64,000 nucleotides of DNA from Actinocorallia sp. API 0066 (GTDB taxonomy: Bacteria > Actinomycetota > Actinomycetes > Streptosporangiales > Streptosporangiaceae): assembly GCF_020991275.1 (NCBI RefSeq), contig NZ_JAJLQY010000003.1, positions 124,001 through 188,000 of the forward strand, in the 5' to 3' direction. Positions 34,929-42,709 of this stretch are shown one piece after another (position 1 is the stretch's first letter; the number at the start of each line of letters is the position of its first letter). The notes below the pieces were generated by a model that was not told where the DNA came from, did not search any database, and saw only the letters and a program-made list of their open reading frames with translations. The position numbers were made by a program, and so were the translations under genes.

Positions 34929-36934
34929 GCCTCCTCCCGCAGGGTCACCAGCGCCGTGCGCGCGTCCACGTACTGCCCCTCCTTGACGTGCACCGCCTCA
35001 ACCACGCCGTCGCTCGCGGCGGCCGACGGCCATTCCATCTTCATCGCCTCGATGATGACGAGCGGCTGGCCCGCCGACACCCGGTCGCCGGGCCGGACCC
35101 GGACGGCGACGACGGTGCCCGCGATCTCCGCGACGGGGCCGCTGCCGCCCGGCCCGCCGGTGTCCTCCGGCAGGCGGGGCACCGGCCGCCAGGCGCGCTG
35201 GCCGTCCGGGTCGTTCACCCAGACCGAGCCGTCGGCGTGCACCGCGACCCGGCAGGGCCACTCGCGGTCGCCGTCGCGGACCCGCACGCCGTCCGGCGTC
35301 AGGTCGCGCAGCCCCAGTTCACGCGGCGTGCCGTCCAGGGTGAGGCGCAGCGTGGCGGCGCCGTGCGCGGCGTCCAGCCGGTACGCGATCGGGACGTCGG
35401 CGCCGTCGGCCGCCGTCCAGACGACGGTCGGCTCGGGGTGTCCGGGGAGCAGCCGGAAGCCGGGCGGCGCGTGGCCGGTCAGCGCGTCGGCGGCGCGGCG
35501 GCGGCTGACGGTGACCGCCAGCGCGGCGGCGAGGTGGACGTGTTCCGGTGTCTCCGGCGCGGCCGTGCGCAGCTCGGGGTGCAGCTCGACGAAGTCGGTG
35601 CGGGTCGCGCCCGCGAGGAAGGGCGCCGAGCGGAGCGCGGCCACCAGGAAGTCCCGGTTCGTTGTGGTTCCGTGGAGTTCCGTCGTCGCGAGGGCGCGGG
35701 CGAGCCTTAGCGCTGCCTCGCGCCGGGTCGGGGCGTGCGCGATCACCTTGGCGAGCATCGGGTCGTAGAACGGAGTGATCTCGGCCGTCTCCGCGATGCC
35801 GTCCTCCCAGCGGACGCCGGGCGCGGTGTTGTGCCGGTAGCGGAACAGGGTGCCCGGCTCGGGCGCGAACCCGCGCTCGGGGTCCTCCGCGTAGAGGCGG
35901 ACCTCGACCGCGTGGCCGTCGAGCCGGACGTCGTCCTGGCCGAAACCGAGCGGTTCGCCCGCCGCGACCTGGAGTTGCAGCCGGACCAGGTCGAGGCCGG
36001 TCACCTCCTCGGTGACGGGGTGCTCGACCTGGAGCCGGGTGTTCATCTCCAGGAAGAAGAAGCGGCCCGTGGTGTCGTCCAGGAGGTACTCGACGGTTCC
36101 GGCGCCGAGGTAGCCGAGTTCCCGCGCGAGCGCGACGGCCGTCTCGCCCATCCGGGCGCGCAGGTCGGCGTCCACGACGGGCGAGGGTGCCTCTTCGATG
36201 ACCTTCTGGTGCCGCCGCTGCACCGAGCACTCGCGCTCGTTCAGGTGGATGACGGTGCCGTGCGCGTCGGCGAAGACCTGGATCTCGATATGCCGGGGTG
36301 CGGTGAGGTACTTCTCCAGGAAGACGTCGGGGTTGGCGAAGGAGGCCGCCGCCTCACGTCGTGCGCCTTCGATCGCCTCCACGAGGCCGTCCGGGCCGTC
36401 CACCCTGCGCATTCCCCGGCCACCGCCGCCTGCGGCCGCCTTGACCAGCAGCGGATAGCCGACCCCTTCGGCCGCCGTGTGCCACGCGGAAGGGTCGTCG
36501 CCGGTGACAGGCGCGTCCGGCAGCACGGGCACCCCGGCGGCCTTGGCGACCTCCTTCGCCCTGTCCTTCAGCCCCATCGTCTCGACGGCCTCGGGCGACG
36601 GGCCCACGAACACCAGCCCAGCGTCAACGCAGGCACGGGCGAACGCCGCGTTCTCCGAGAGGAAGCCGTATCCGGGATGGATCGCGTCGGCGTTGGCCGT
36701 CGCGGCGGCCTGGAGGATCCTCTCCTGGTCGAGGTAGGCCATCGTGCCGCCGAGCGCGACGGCCGTGTCGGCCTCCCGGACGTGGGGGGCGTCGGCGTCG
36801 GGGTCGGCGAACACGGCGACGGTCCGCAGCCCCATCGCGCGGGCCGTGCGGATGACACGGCGGGCGATCTCGCCCCGGTTGGCCACGAGCAGCGTCGTGA
36901 CGGCGGCTGGCGCGTTGCGCAAGGCGGTCCTCAC
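34925..36934 (-). CDS. Acyl-CoA carboxylase biotin-carboxylase/BCCP subunit
   Basis: A 669-residue biotin-dependent carboxylase alpha subunit. The biotin carboxylase domain (about 12-455) starts 'LLVANRGEIARRVIRTARAM', has the ATP-grasp loop 'KAAAGGGGRGMRRV' and 'RDCSVQRRHQK'-type 'RECSVQRRHQKVIEEAPSP', and 'FLEMNTRLQVEHPVTE'. The C-terminus is the biotinyl domain with 'IIEAMKMEWPS', biotinylated at the Lys. The GTG at 36934 overlaps the stop of the carboxyltransferase gene (GTGA). With that subunit it would carboxylate a branched acyl-CoA such as methylcrotonyl- or geranyl-CoA. Confidence 0.93.
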   Translation of the reverse strand: MRTALRNAPAAVTTLLVANRGEIARRVIRTARAMGLRTVAVFADPDADAPHVREADTAVALGGTMAYLDQERILQAAATANADAIHPGYGFLSENAAFARACVDAGLVFVGPSPEAVETMGLKDRAKEVAKAAGVPVLPDAPVTGDDPSAWHTAAEGVGYPLLVKAAAGGGGRGMRRVDGPDGLVEAIEGARREAAASFANPDVFLEKYLTAPRHIEIQVFADAHGTVIHLNERECSVQRRHQKVIEEAPSPVVDADLRARMGETAVALARELGYLGAGTVEYLLDDTTGRFFFLEMNTRLQVEHPVTEEVTGLDLVRLQLQVAAGEPLGFGQDDVRLDGHAVEVRLYAEDPERGFAPEPGTLFRYRHNTAPGVRWEDGIAETAEITPFYDPMLAKVIAHAPTRREAALRLARALATTELHGTTTNRDFLVAALRSAPFLAGATRTDFVELHPELRTAAPETPEHVHLAAALAVTVSRRRAADALTGHAPPGFRLLPGHPEPTVVWTAADGADVPIAYRLDAAHGAATLRLTLDGTPRELGLRDLTPDGVRVRDGDREWPCRVAVHADGSVWVNDPDGQRAWRPVPRLPEDTGGPGGSGPVAEIAGTVVAVRVRPGDRVSAGQPLVIIEAMKMEWPSAAASDGVVEAVHVKEGQYVDARTALVTLREEA

Positions 36935-38529
36935 ATTCGGAACGGAGCAAAACGGGTGGCTCCGGCGACCGGCGCCGAGTGCACCGCCGACAGGGCCAGG
37001 CCGAGAACGGTGCGGGTGTGGCGCGGGTCGATGACACCGTCGTCCCACAGCCGTCCCGTCGCGTAGAGGGCGCCGGACTGGCTTTCGATCATCGCCTCGG
37101 TCTGCTCGCGGACGAACCGGTCGGTCGCGTCGTCGTAGGGGCGTCCGGCGCGTTCGGCGGAGCGGCGCTGGATGATCGACATCACCCCGGCGAGCTGGGC
37201 GCCGCCCATGACCGCGATCCGGTGGTTCGGCCAGGTGAAGATGAAGCGCGGGTCGTAGGCGCGGCCCGACATGCCGTAGTTGCCCGCGCCGTAGGACGCG
37301 CCCACCATCAGCGTCAGATGCGGGACCGTCGAGTTGGAGACGGCGTTGATGAGCTTCGCGCCGTCCTTGATGATGCCGCCGTGCTCGGCGGCCGTGCCGA
37401 CCATAAAACCGGTGATGTTCTGGACGAACAGGAGCGGGATGTCGCGGGCGTTGGCGAGCTGGATGAAGTGCGCGCCCTTCTGCGACTCGGGCGAGAACAG
37501 GATGCCGTTGTTGGCGAGGATCCCGACCCGGTATCCGGCGATGGAGCCCCAGCCGCACACGAGCTGCGAGCCGTAGAGGGGCTTGAACTCGTCGAAGCGG
37601 GAGCCGTCGAGGACACGGCCGAGGACCTCGCGGACGTCCATCGGGCGCTTGCTCTCGGCGGGCGCGACGCCCAGCAGCTCGTCCGGGTCCAGGAGCGGCG
37701 GTTCCGGTAGCGCCGAGGGCGGCGGGCCCGCGCGCTTCCAGTCGAGGTCGGCGACGATCTGGCGGCCGATCCGGATCGCGGAGCGCTCGTCGGGGGCGAG
37801 GTAGTCCGCGAGGCCCGAGACGCGGGCGTGCATCTCCGCGCCGCCGAGCGTCTCGTCGTCCACCTCCTCACCGGTGGCCATCTTCACCAGCGGCGGGCCG
37901 CCGAGGTAGACGGCGGCGGCGCGGTCCACCAGCACGGTGTACTCGCTCATGCCGGGCACGTACGCGCCGCCCGCCGTCGAGCTGCCGAAGACGAGCGCGA
38001 TGGTCGGGACGCCCTGGGCCGACAGGCGTGTCAGGTCGCGGAAGGAGCGGCCGCCGGGGATGAAGATGTCGGTCTGCCGGGGCAGGTCGGCGCCGCCGGA
38101 CTCGACGAGCGAGACGACGGGGAGCCGGTTGCGGTCGGCGATCTCCAGGGCGCGGAGCTGCTTGGCGACGGCGCTGGGGCTGATCGAGCCGCCCTTGACC
38201 GTCGCCTCGTTCGCGACGATCACACACTCGACGCCGGAGACCTGCCCCACTCCGGTGATCAGCCGGGCGCCGGGTTGCTCACCCTCCTCGTGCGCGCCCG
38301 CGAAGGCCGACAGTTCGAGGAAGGGCGCGTCCTCGTCCACGAGGAGATCCACGCGTTCGCGAGCGAGGAGCTTGCCTCTTGAGCGGTGCCGGGCGACCGT
38401 CTTCTCGCCGCCCGCGCCGACGACGGTGGCGCCCAGCGCGTCGAGTTCCGCGAGCGCCGCCACCATGGCCGCCCTGTCCCCCGTGTACTCGGCGGACGAG
38501 GTGTCGATCGCCGATCCGAGTATGGCCAT
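36931..38529 (-). CDS. Acyl-CoA carboxylase carboxyltransferase subunit (MccB/AtuC-like)
   Basis: A 532-residue crotonase-superfamily carboxyltransferase. Landmarks are 'RHRSRGKLLARERVDLLVDE', 'ESGGADLPRQTDIFIPGG', 'FGSSTAGGAYVPGMSEYTVL', and the biotin-binding half with 'LFVQNITGFMVGTAAEHGGI' and 'MVGASYGAGNYGMSGRAYDP'. The 'ESGGADLPRQ' and 'GNYGMSGR' patterns are those of methylcrotonyl-CoA and geranyl-CoA carboxylases rather than propionyl-CoA carboxylase. The ATG at 38529 has AAGGGGC upstream. It heads the operon carboxyltransferase, biotin subunit, AtuA, directly downstream of the operator at 38573-38592. Confidence 0.93.
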   Translation of the reverse strand: MAILGSAIDTSSAEYTGDRAAMVAALAELDALGATVVGAGGEKTVARHRSRGKLLARERVDLLVDEDAPFLELSAFAGAHEEGEQPGARLITGVGQVSGVECVIVANEATVKGGSISPSAVAKQLRALEIADRNRLPVVSLVESGGADLPRQTDIFIPGGRSFRDLTRLSAQGVPTIALVFGSSTAGGAYVPGMSEYTVLVDRAAAVYLGGPPLVKMATGEEVDDETLGGAEMHARVSGLADYLAPDERSAIRIGRQIVADLDWKRAGPPPSALPEPPLLDPDELLGVAPAESKRPMDVREVLGRVLDGSRFDEFKPLYGSQLVCGWGSIAGYRVGILANNGILFSPESQKGAHFIQLANARDIPLLFVQNITGFMVGTAAEHGGIIKDGAKLINAVSNSTVPHLTLMVGASYGAGNYGMSGRAYDPRFIFTWPNHRIAVMGGAQLAGVMSIIQRRSAERAGRPYDDATDRFVREQTEAMIESQSGALYATGRLWDDGVIDPRHTRTVLGLALSAVHSAPVAGATRFAPFRM

Positions 38530-38572
38530 GCGCGCCCCTTCCGCCCTGTCCTTCGCCCGTAGCCTGCCCCGC

Positions 38573-38592
38573 ACATGACAAAGTCGTCAAGT
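38573..38592. promoter_or_regulatory. TetR operator candidate 1 (carboxylase operon)
   Basis: ACATGACAAAGTCGTCAAGT, with TGAC...GTCA arms, lies between the tetR stop and the carboxyltransferase start. It agrees at 17 of 20 positions with the site at 40097-40116 read on the opposite strand. On the minus strand it contains a TTGACG -35-like box. Confidence 0.7.
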
Positions 38593-38628
38593 ACCTGGGC
38601 TGTGTTCGATGGGAGGCCGTGCGGTGGC

Positions 38629-39276
38629 TCAGGGGGTGTCGGCCGGGGGGCGGAGGCCGATCGCGCGGGCCCACAGCTTCGTGGCCTCGTTGACGAGGTG
38701 GTCGCGGTCGTGCGGCTGGCCGTAGAGGTACATCATCCGGCCGATGTTCTCGACCATCGCGCCGAGGAGGTGGGCGCAGACGACGGCGTCGAGGTCGGGG
38801 TCGGCCAGACCGTCGCGCTGGAGCTGGCGGGTGCCGCCGATGATCCGGTCGATGAACAGGTCGCGCACCTCAAGGAGCAGCGTCCTGAAGTACTCGTCGC
38901 GGACGGCGACCTGTTCCAGGACGAACATCATGTGCGCGTGCTCGGCGAACGCCTCAAGGTAGTGCAGGGTCGCGTAGCGGATCTTCTCCTCGGGCGGCGC
39001 CGTGTCCGGCAGCGACGCCGAGGCGCGCGACGCGGTGAACAGGGCGCCCGCCACGCTCTTGACGATCTCCTTGAAGACCGCTTCCTTCGAGTCGAAGTAG
39101 GTGTAGAAGCTCCCGTAGGCGACGCCCGCCCGCGTGGTGATCTCGGCGATCCGCGCCTCGTCGAAGCCCCTCTCCGCGAAGATCTCACGCGCCGCCTGCA
39201 CGATCGCCAGCCGGGTGCGGCGGCCCCGGATGCTCGTCGGCACCGAGACCGGCTGTGACGCCTTGCGTGAAGCCAC
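38629..39276 (-). CDS. TetR/AcrR-family regulator of the acyl-CoA locus
   Basis: A 215-residue TetR regulator. The helix-turn-helix is at about residues 22-66 ('LAIVQAAREIFAERGFDEAR', 'IAEITTRAGVAYGSFYTYFD'), with a helical ligand domain after it. The GTG at 39276 lies 5 bp after the enoyl-CoA hydratase stop, so the two share a transcript. It sits between the hydratase and the carboxylase operon and is the natural reader of the paired 20-bp sites at 38573 and 40097. An acyl-CoA ligand is likely for such regulators, by inference. Confidence 0.88.
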   Translation of the reverse strand: MASRKASQPVSVPTSIRGRRTRLAIVQAAREIFAERGFDEARIAEITTRAGVAYGSFYTYFDSKEAVFKEIVKSVAGALFTASRASASLPDTAPPEEKIRYATLHYLEAFAEHAHMMFVLEQVAVRDEYFRTLLLEVRDLFIDRIIGGTRQLQRDGLADPDLDAVVCAHLLGAMVENIGRMMYLYGQPHDRDHLVNEATKLWARAIGLRPPADTP

Positions 39277-39280
39277 CGGC

Positions 39281-40066
39281 TCAGCCGCCGGAGCCGTCGG
39301 GGATCCAGGGGGCCGGGCGTTTGGAGAGCAGCGCGGCGATGCCCGCCTGACCTTCCGCACTGGTGAAGTGCCGCACGGACTCGGCTTCGAGCAGGGCGAA
39401 CGCGCGGTCCGTCTCCTCCCGCCGCACGGTGCGGACCAGCCGCTTGGCGGCGGCGAGCGCGGACGGGCCGCCCTTGACGAGCGCGCCGGTGTAGCGGGCG
39501 ACGGCGGCGTCCAGCTCCTCCGGCGACACCGCCCGGTTGACGAGGCCGGTGCGCTCGGCGACGGCCGCGTCGAACGGCTCGCCGGTGAGGAAGTACTCGT
39601 GGGCGGCCGCCGCGTCCATCCGCGCCAGCACCGGGACGGCGATCATCGCGGGAATGACGCCGAGACGCACCTCGCTGAACGCGAACGTCGAGGTGTCCGG
39701 GGCGACGACGATGTCGCACGCGGCCATCAGGCCGAGCCCGCCCGCCCGCACCGCCCCGTTGACCCGCGCCACGACGGGGCGGCGGTGGTCGAGGATCCGG
39801 GTGAGCACCTCCGGCATCGAGACCGGGCCGGGGCCCAGGCCGTCGCCCTGCTCCTTCAGGTCGGCGCCGGAGCAGAAGACCGGACCCGCGCCGGTGAGCA
39901 CGACGACCCGGACCTCCGGGTCCCGCTCCGCCGCGTCGAGCGCCGCCGCGAGTTCGGCGAGCAGCCGCCGCGACAGCGCGTTGCGGTTCCGTGGCGAATC
40001 CAGCGTCAGCGTCGTCACACCCGCCGCCGAGGCCACCCGCACCAGCGGTTCCGTGGGCTCCACCAT
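39281..40066 (-). CDS. Enoyl-CoA hydratase/isomerase family protein
   Basis: A 261-residue crotonase-fold enzyme. The substrate loop is 'NRNALSRRLLAEL', the first oxyanion segment is 'FCSGADLKEQG' and the second is 'GAVRAGGLGLMAACDIVVA'. The first catalytic Glu position reads Arg-Ala in 'VNGAVRAGG' and the second region is 'EVRLGVIPAMIAVP'. This 'EVRLGVIPA' form is that of methylglutaconyl-type and isohexenylglutaconyl-CoA hydratases. Following the carboxylase, it would hydrate the glutaconyl-type product. The ATG at 40066 has GGGAGGG upstream, and an operator sits just before. Confidence 0.9.
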   Translation of the reverse strand: MVEPTEPLVRVASAAGVTTLTLDSPRNRNALSRRLLAELAAALDAAERDPEVRVVVLTGAGPVFCSGADLKEQGDGLGPGPVSMPEVLTRILDHRRPVVARVNGAVRAGGLGLMAACDIVVAPDTSTFAFSEVRLGVIPAMIAVPVLARMDAAAAHEYFLTGEPFDAAVAERTGLVNRAVSPEELDAAVARYTGALVKGGPSALAAAKRLVRTVRREETDRAFALLEAESVRHFTSAEGQAGIAALLSKRPAPWIPDGSGG

Positions 40067-40096
40067 CGCATCCCTCCCCTTTTCTTCGGGGAGCAT

Positions 40097-40116
40097 ACTT
40101 GACAACCTCGTCATGT
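40097..40116. promoter_or_regulatory. TetR operator candidate 2 (enoyl-CoA hydratase/tetR unit)
   Basis: ACTTGACAACCTCGTCATGT lies 31-50 bp upstream of the hydratase start. Its reverse complement, ACATGACGAGGTTGTCAAGT, matches operator 1 at 17 of 20 bases, including both conserved half-sites. Confidence 0.7.
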
Positions 40117-40136
40117 CCCAGGGACCTGCTCGGGGT

Positions 40137-40958
40137 TCAGCCCTTGAAGTAGACGAGCTGGTGCGTCGTGGCGAGCAGGCCGCCGGTGCGGGACCAGAGC
40201 TGGGCGGACTGGTCGAAGAAACCCCGGGAGAAACGGTGCGCGCGGGCCCGGCCCAGCAGGTGCGCGTCGCCGTTGGCGGCGAGCTCGGCGGCGTCCGCGA
40301 GGAAGTAGACGGTGAGGGTGACGGTTCCGGCCGGGAGGAACTGGCCCCGGCGCAGGAAGACGCGCGGGTAGAAGATGTCGGCCATCGCGGTGAGCGTCGT
40401 GAAGTCCAGCGGGCGGGACGGCTTGTCGCGGACCCACACCGTCGTCGTCGAGTCCGGGTGTTCGCCCGGGTTCTCGCCGGGGAGGGCGCCGTCGAGGAAG
40501 CGGAAGTCGTAGTTGCGGGCCCAGGCGACGAAGTCGGGGAACCCGCCGGGCGCGATGTCCTCGGGCGCGGGCACCGACGGCATGTCCGTCTCGGCGTCGG
40601 CCCAGGTGTCGCGCCGGTACCCGAACACGGCGGTCGCGGTGGTCGCGACGGCACCGTCCTGGACGAGTTCGAGCGCCCAGTGCTGGGTCGACCGGTTCGT
40701 CCGCACGGCCCGCGCCGTGATCTCGAACTCCCCGTCCGCGATCGGCCCCGCGAAGTTCACCGTCAGCGACAGCGGCTCGCCGAGGCAGTCCGGCCGCCCC
40801 TGCACCGCCGAAAGCAGCGTCGCCGCCGTGATCCCCCCGAACGGGCCGACCATGTTCATGTACTCGGCGCGCGTCCTGCCCCGCACCAGCCCGTCGTCCC
40901 CGGCCGTCAACTCGATCGCCCCGTCGAACGGATGCGGCAACGCCTCGATCTCCGTCAC
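40137..40958 (-). CDS. Acyl-CoA thioesterase-like (double hotdog) protein
   Basis: A 273-residue TesB-like protein with two hotdog halves. The N-terminal half has 'EYMNMVGPFGGITAATLLSA', with the 'PFGG' helix start, and 'SLTVNFAGPIADGEFEITA'. The C-terminal half has 'MADIFYPRVFL' and 'TLTVYFLADAAELAANGDAH' then 'ARAHRFSRGFFDQSAQLW', with the SQ/DQSAQLW end of the family. It probably hydrolyses acyl-CoA to relieve CoA trapping in the neighbouring pathway. The GTG at 40958 has AAGGGG upstream; an upstream TTG at 40982 is less likely. Confidence 0.87.
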   Translation of the reverse strand: MTEIEALPHPFDGAIELTAGDDGLVRGRTRAEYMNMVGPFGGITAATLLSAVQGRPDCLGEPLSLTVNFAGPIADGEFEITARAVRTNRSTQHWALELVQDGAVATTATAVFGYRRDTWADAETDMPSVPAPEDIAPGGFPDFVAWARNYDFRFLDGALPGENPGEHPDSTTTVWVRDKPSRPLDFTTLTAMADIFYPRVFLRRGQFLPAGTVTLTVYFLADAAELAANGDAHLLGRARAHRFSRGFFDQSAQLWSRTGGLLATTHQLVYFKG

Positions 40959-41048
40959 TCTTTTCCCCTTATAACCTGGCAAGTCCCCTTACTGTACCCA
41001 CTCCCCCTTTGGCACCGACAAAGCCCTCCCCCTCGCCCGGTGCGGTGG

Positions 41049-42620
41049 TCAGAAGATCGTGCCGACGTCGCTCGCGACGAGCCGGGTGGTGGCCTGTTCG
41101 GCGAGGGCGGCGATGGTCATGGACGGGTTGCACGCGGCGGTGGTGCCGGGGGCCAGGGCGCCGTCCAGGACGTAGAGGCCCCGGTGCCCCAGGACGCGGC
41201 CCGCGAGGTCGCAGACGGTGCCCATGGACGCGCCGCCCAGGGGGTGCCAGGTGGAGGGGACGACGGCGTTGGTGTCCAGGAGCAGGGACGAGCGCCCGGC
41301 GATCTTCTCGGCCCTGCGCTGGAGGTGCGCGAAGAGCACGGAGTCGCCGGGCTTGGGCCAGTGGAGGACGGCGTCGTCCTTGGCGGCGTCGTAGACGAAC
41401 CTGCCACGGGCCTCGCTGACGCCGTAGCCCACGAGCATCGTGGAACGCGGATTGACGGGCAGCGGTGGGAGCGACGCCTGGATGACCGTGTTGGCGGTCG
41501 CGGGGTCCGCCCAGTCCTTGCTTCCGTAGACGACGGGTCCGCCCTGCGGGGCGCCGAAGTCCTCCGCGAAGTTCGTCCAGACATAGATGCGGTCGCCGTT
41601 CGTGCCCCAGTTCGTCCCGAGGCCGTCAGGGAGGTCGGGGATGTCGCCGCGCGCCGCGGCCCGCATCAGCAGCCGTGTGGTGTTGACCGTCCCGGCGGCC
41701 ATGACGAGCCCGCGCGTGGTCAGGATCTTCTTCGCCAGGACCGTCCCGTCGGTGGCGATCCGGTCGACGTGGACGGTCCAACGCCCGTCCCGGGCCAGCG
41801 CCACGCGGGTGACGTTGTGCCGGGGCGCGACGGTGACGAGGCCCGTCGCGAGGGCGTCCGCGAGGTAGGTGACGTCCACGGAGTGCTTGCCGCCGTTGTT
41901 CACGCCGAGCGCGCAGTCCCCGTTCGTGTACGAGGGCCGCATCTCCCCGGCCAGCTCCCGCCGCGCGAAGTTCCAGTCGATCGGCATCGGGATCTTCGCG
42001 ACGGCGTAGCCCGCGCGTTCGGCGTTGCGCTTGAAGATCCGCGACGGCAGGTAGGTGCGGCTGGCGATGACGTCGTCCGGGGCGGTCCGCAGCCGCAGCA
42101 TGCGCGCCACCCTCGGATAGTACTCGGAAACCATCCGCTGGTAGTCGAGCCCCTCGGGCATCGTCGTCTCGAACAGCTCGCGCGTCGGCTGGAGCGTCAT
42201 GCCCTGGTAGACCAGCGAGCCGCCGCCGACGCCCGCGGCGCACACGACGTTCATGCCGTCGCCCGGCACCATCTCCAGCAGGCCGGTGTACGGGTCGTGC
42301 GGCCTGACCGGGACGCCGAAGAGGGTGGGCGGGACGAGGCCCATCCAGAAGGCGCGTTTGTCGAGGTTCGCCGGGCTCGGGAACGTTGTGGCGTTCGGGC
42401 CGGTCCGCCACCAGACGCCCCGCTCCAGCACCAGCGACGGCACCCCGGCCTGGGCGAACCGGAGCGCGGCGACACCGCCGCCGAACCCGGAGCCGATGAT
42501 GACGAGCCGGTGCTCCTCGCGCGTCACCGGCACGGGCTTGCGCGCGGCGGCGGGCGTCTGCGCGAGCACCGGCAGCGCGGCGGCCCCGGCCAGCAGCGAA
42601 CGACGGGTGACGGTGGACAT
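41049..42620 (-). CDS. GMC oxidoreductase, cholesterol-oxidase-like, Tat-exported
   Basis: A 523-residue FAD enzyme. A twin-arginine signal ('TVTRRSLLAGAAALPVLA') precedes the Rossmann motif 'LVIIGSGFGGGVAALRFA' (about 39-56). 'VCAAGVGGGSLVYQGMTLQP' and the C-terminal 'STWHPLGGASMGTVCDLAGR' (active-site His region, about 456) with 'TTAACNPSMTIAALAEQ' (Asn, about 495) match class I cholesterol oxidases of Streptomyces. It would oxidise 3-beta-hydroxysterols to 3-keto-4-ene products with O2. It lies downstream of a secreted lipase on the same strand, separated by a strong terminator. Confidence 0.9.
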   Translation of the reverse strand: MSTVTRRSLLAGAAALPVLAQTPAAARKPVPVTREEHRLVIIGSGFGGGVAALRFAQAGVPSLVLERGVWWRTGPNATTFPSPANLDKRAFWMGLVPPTLFGVPVRPHDPYTGLLEMVPGDGMNVVCAAGVGGGSLVYQGMTLQPTRELFETTMPEGLDYQRMVSEYYPRVARMLRLRTAPDDVIASRTYLPSRIFKRNAERAGYAVAKIPMPIDWNFARRELAGEMRPSYTNGDCALGVNNGGKHSVDVTYLADALATGLVTVAPRHNVTRVALARDGRWTVHVDRIATDGTVLAKKILTTRGLVMAAGTVNTTRLLMRAAARGDIPDLPDGLGTNWGTNGDRIYVWTNFAEDFGAPQGGPVVYGSKDWADPATANTVIQASLPPLPVNPRSTMLVGYGVSEARGRFVYDAAKDDAVLHWPKPGDSVLFAHLQRRAEKIAGRSSLLLDTNAVVPSTWHPLGGASMGTVCDLAGRVLGHRGLYVLDGALAPGTTAACNPSMTIAALAEQATTRLVASDVGTIF

Positions 42621-42655
42621 GGCACTCCTCAGGGTCGAAGGCTCACGCGGAGGGG

Positions 42656-42689
42656 GTGCGGGCCGGGGCATCGGTGCCCCGGCCCGCAC
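42656..42689 (-). terminator. Strong terminator between lipase and GMC oxidase genes
   Basis: A perfect 15-bp stem (GTGCGGGCCGGGGCA / TGCCCCGGCCCGCAC) with a four-base loop begins 21 bp past the lipase stop codon. It should insulate the oxidase from the lipase transcript. Confidence 0.8.
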
Positions 42690-42709
42690 GGCGGGTCGAG
42701 AACGCGCGG

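Noticed and set aside
40958-41000. A third copy of the acyl-CoA-locus TetR operator upstream of the thioesterase
   Set aside because: Only the CAAGT end and a few other bases match; too weak to call.
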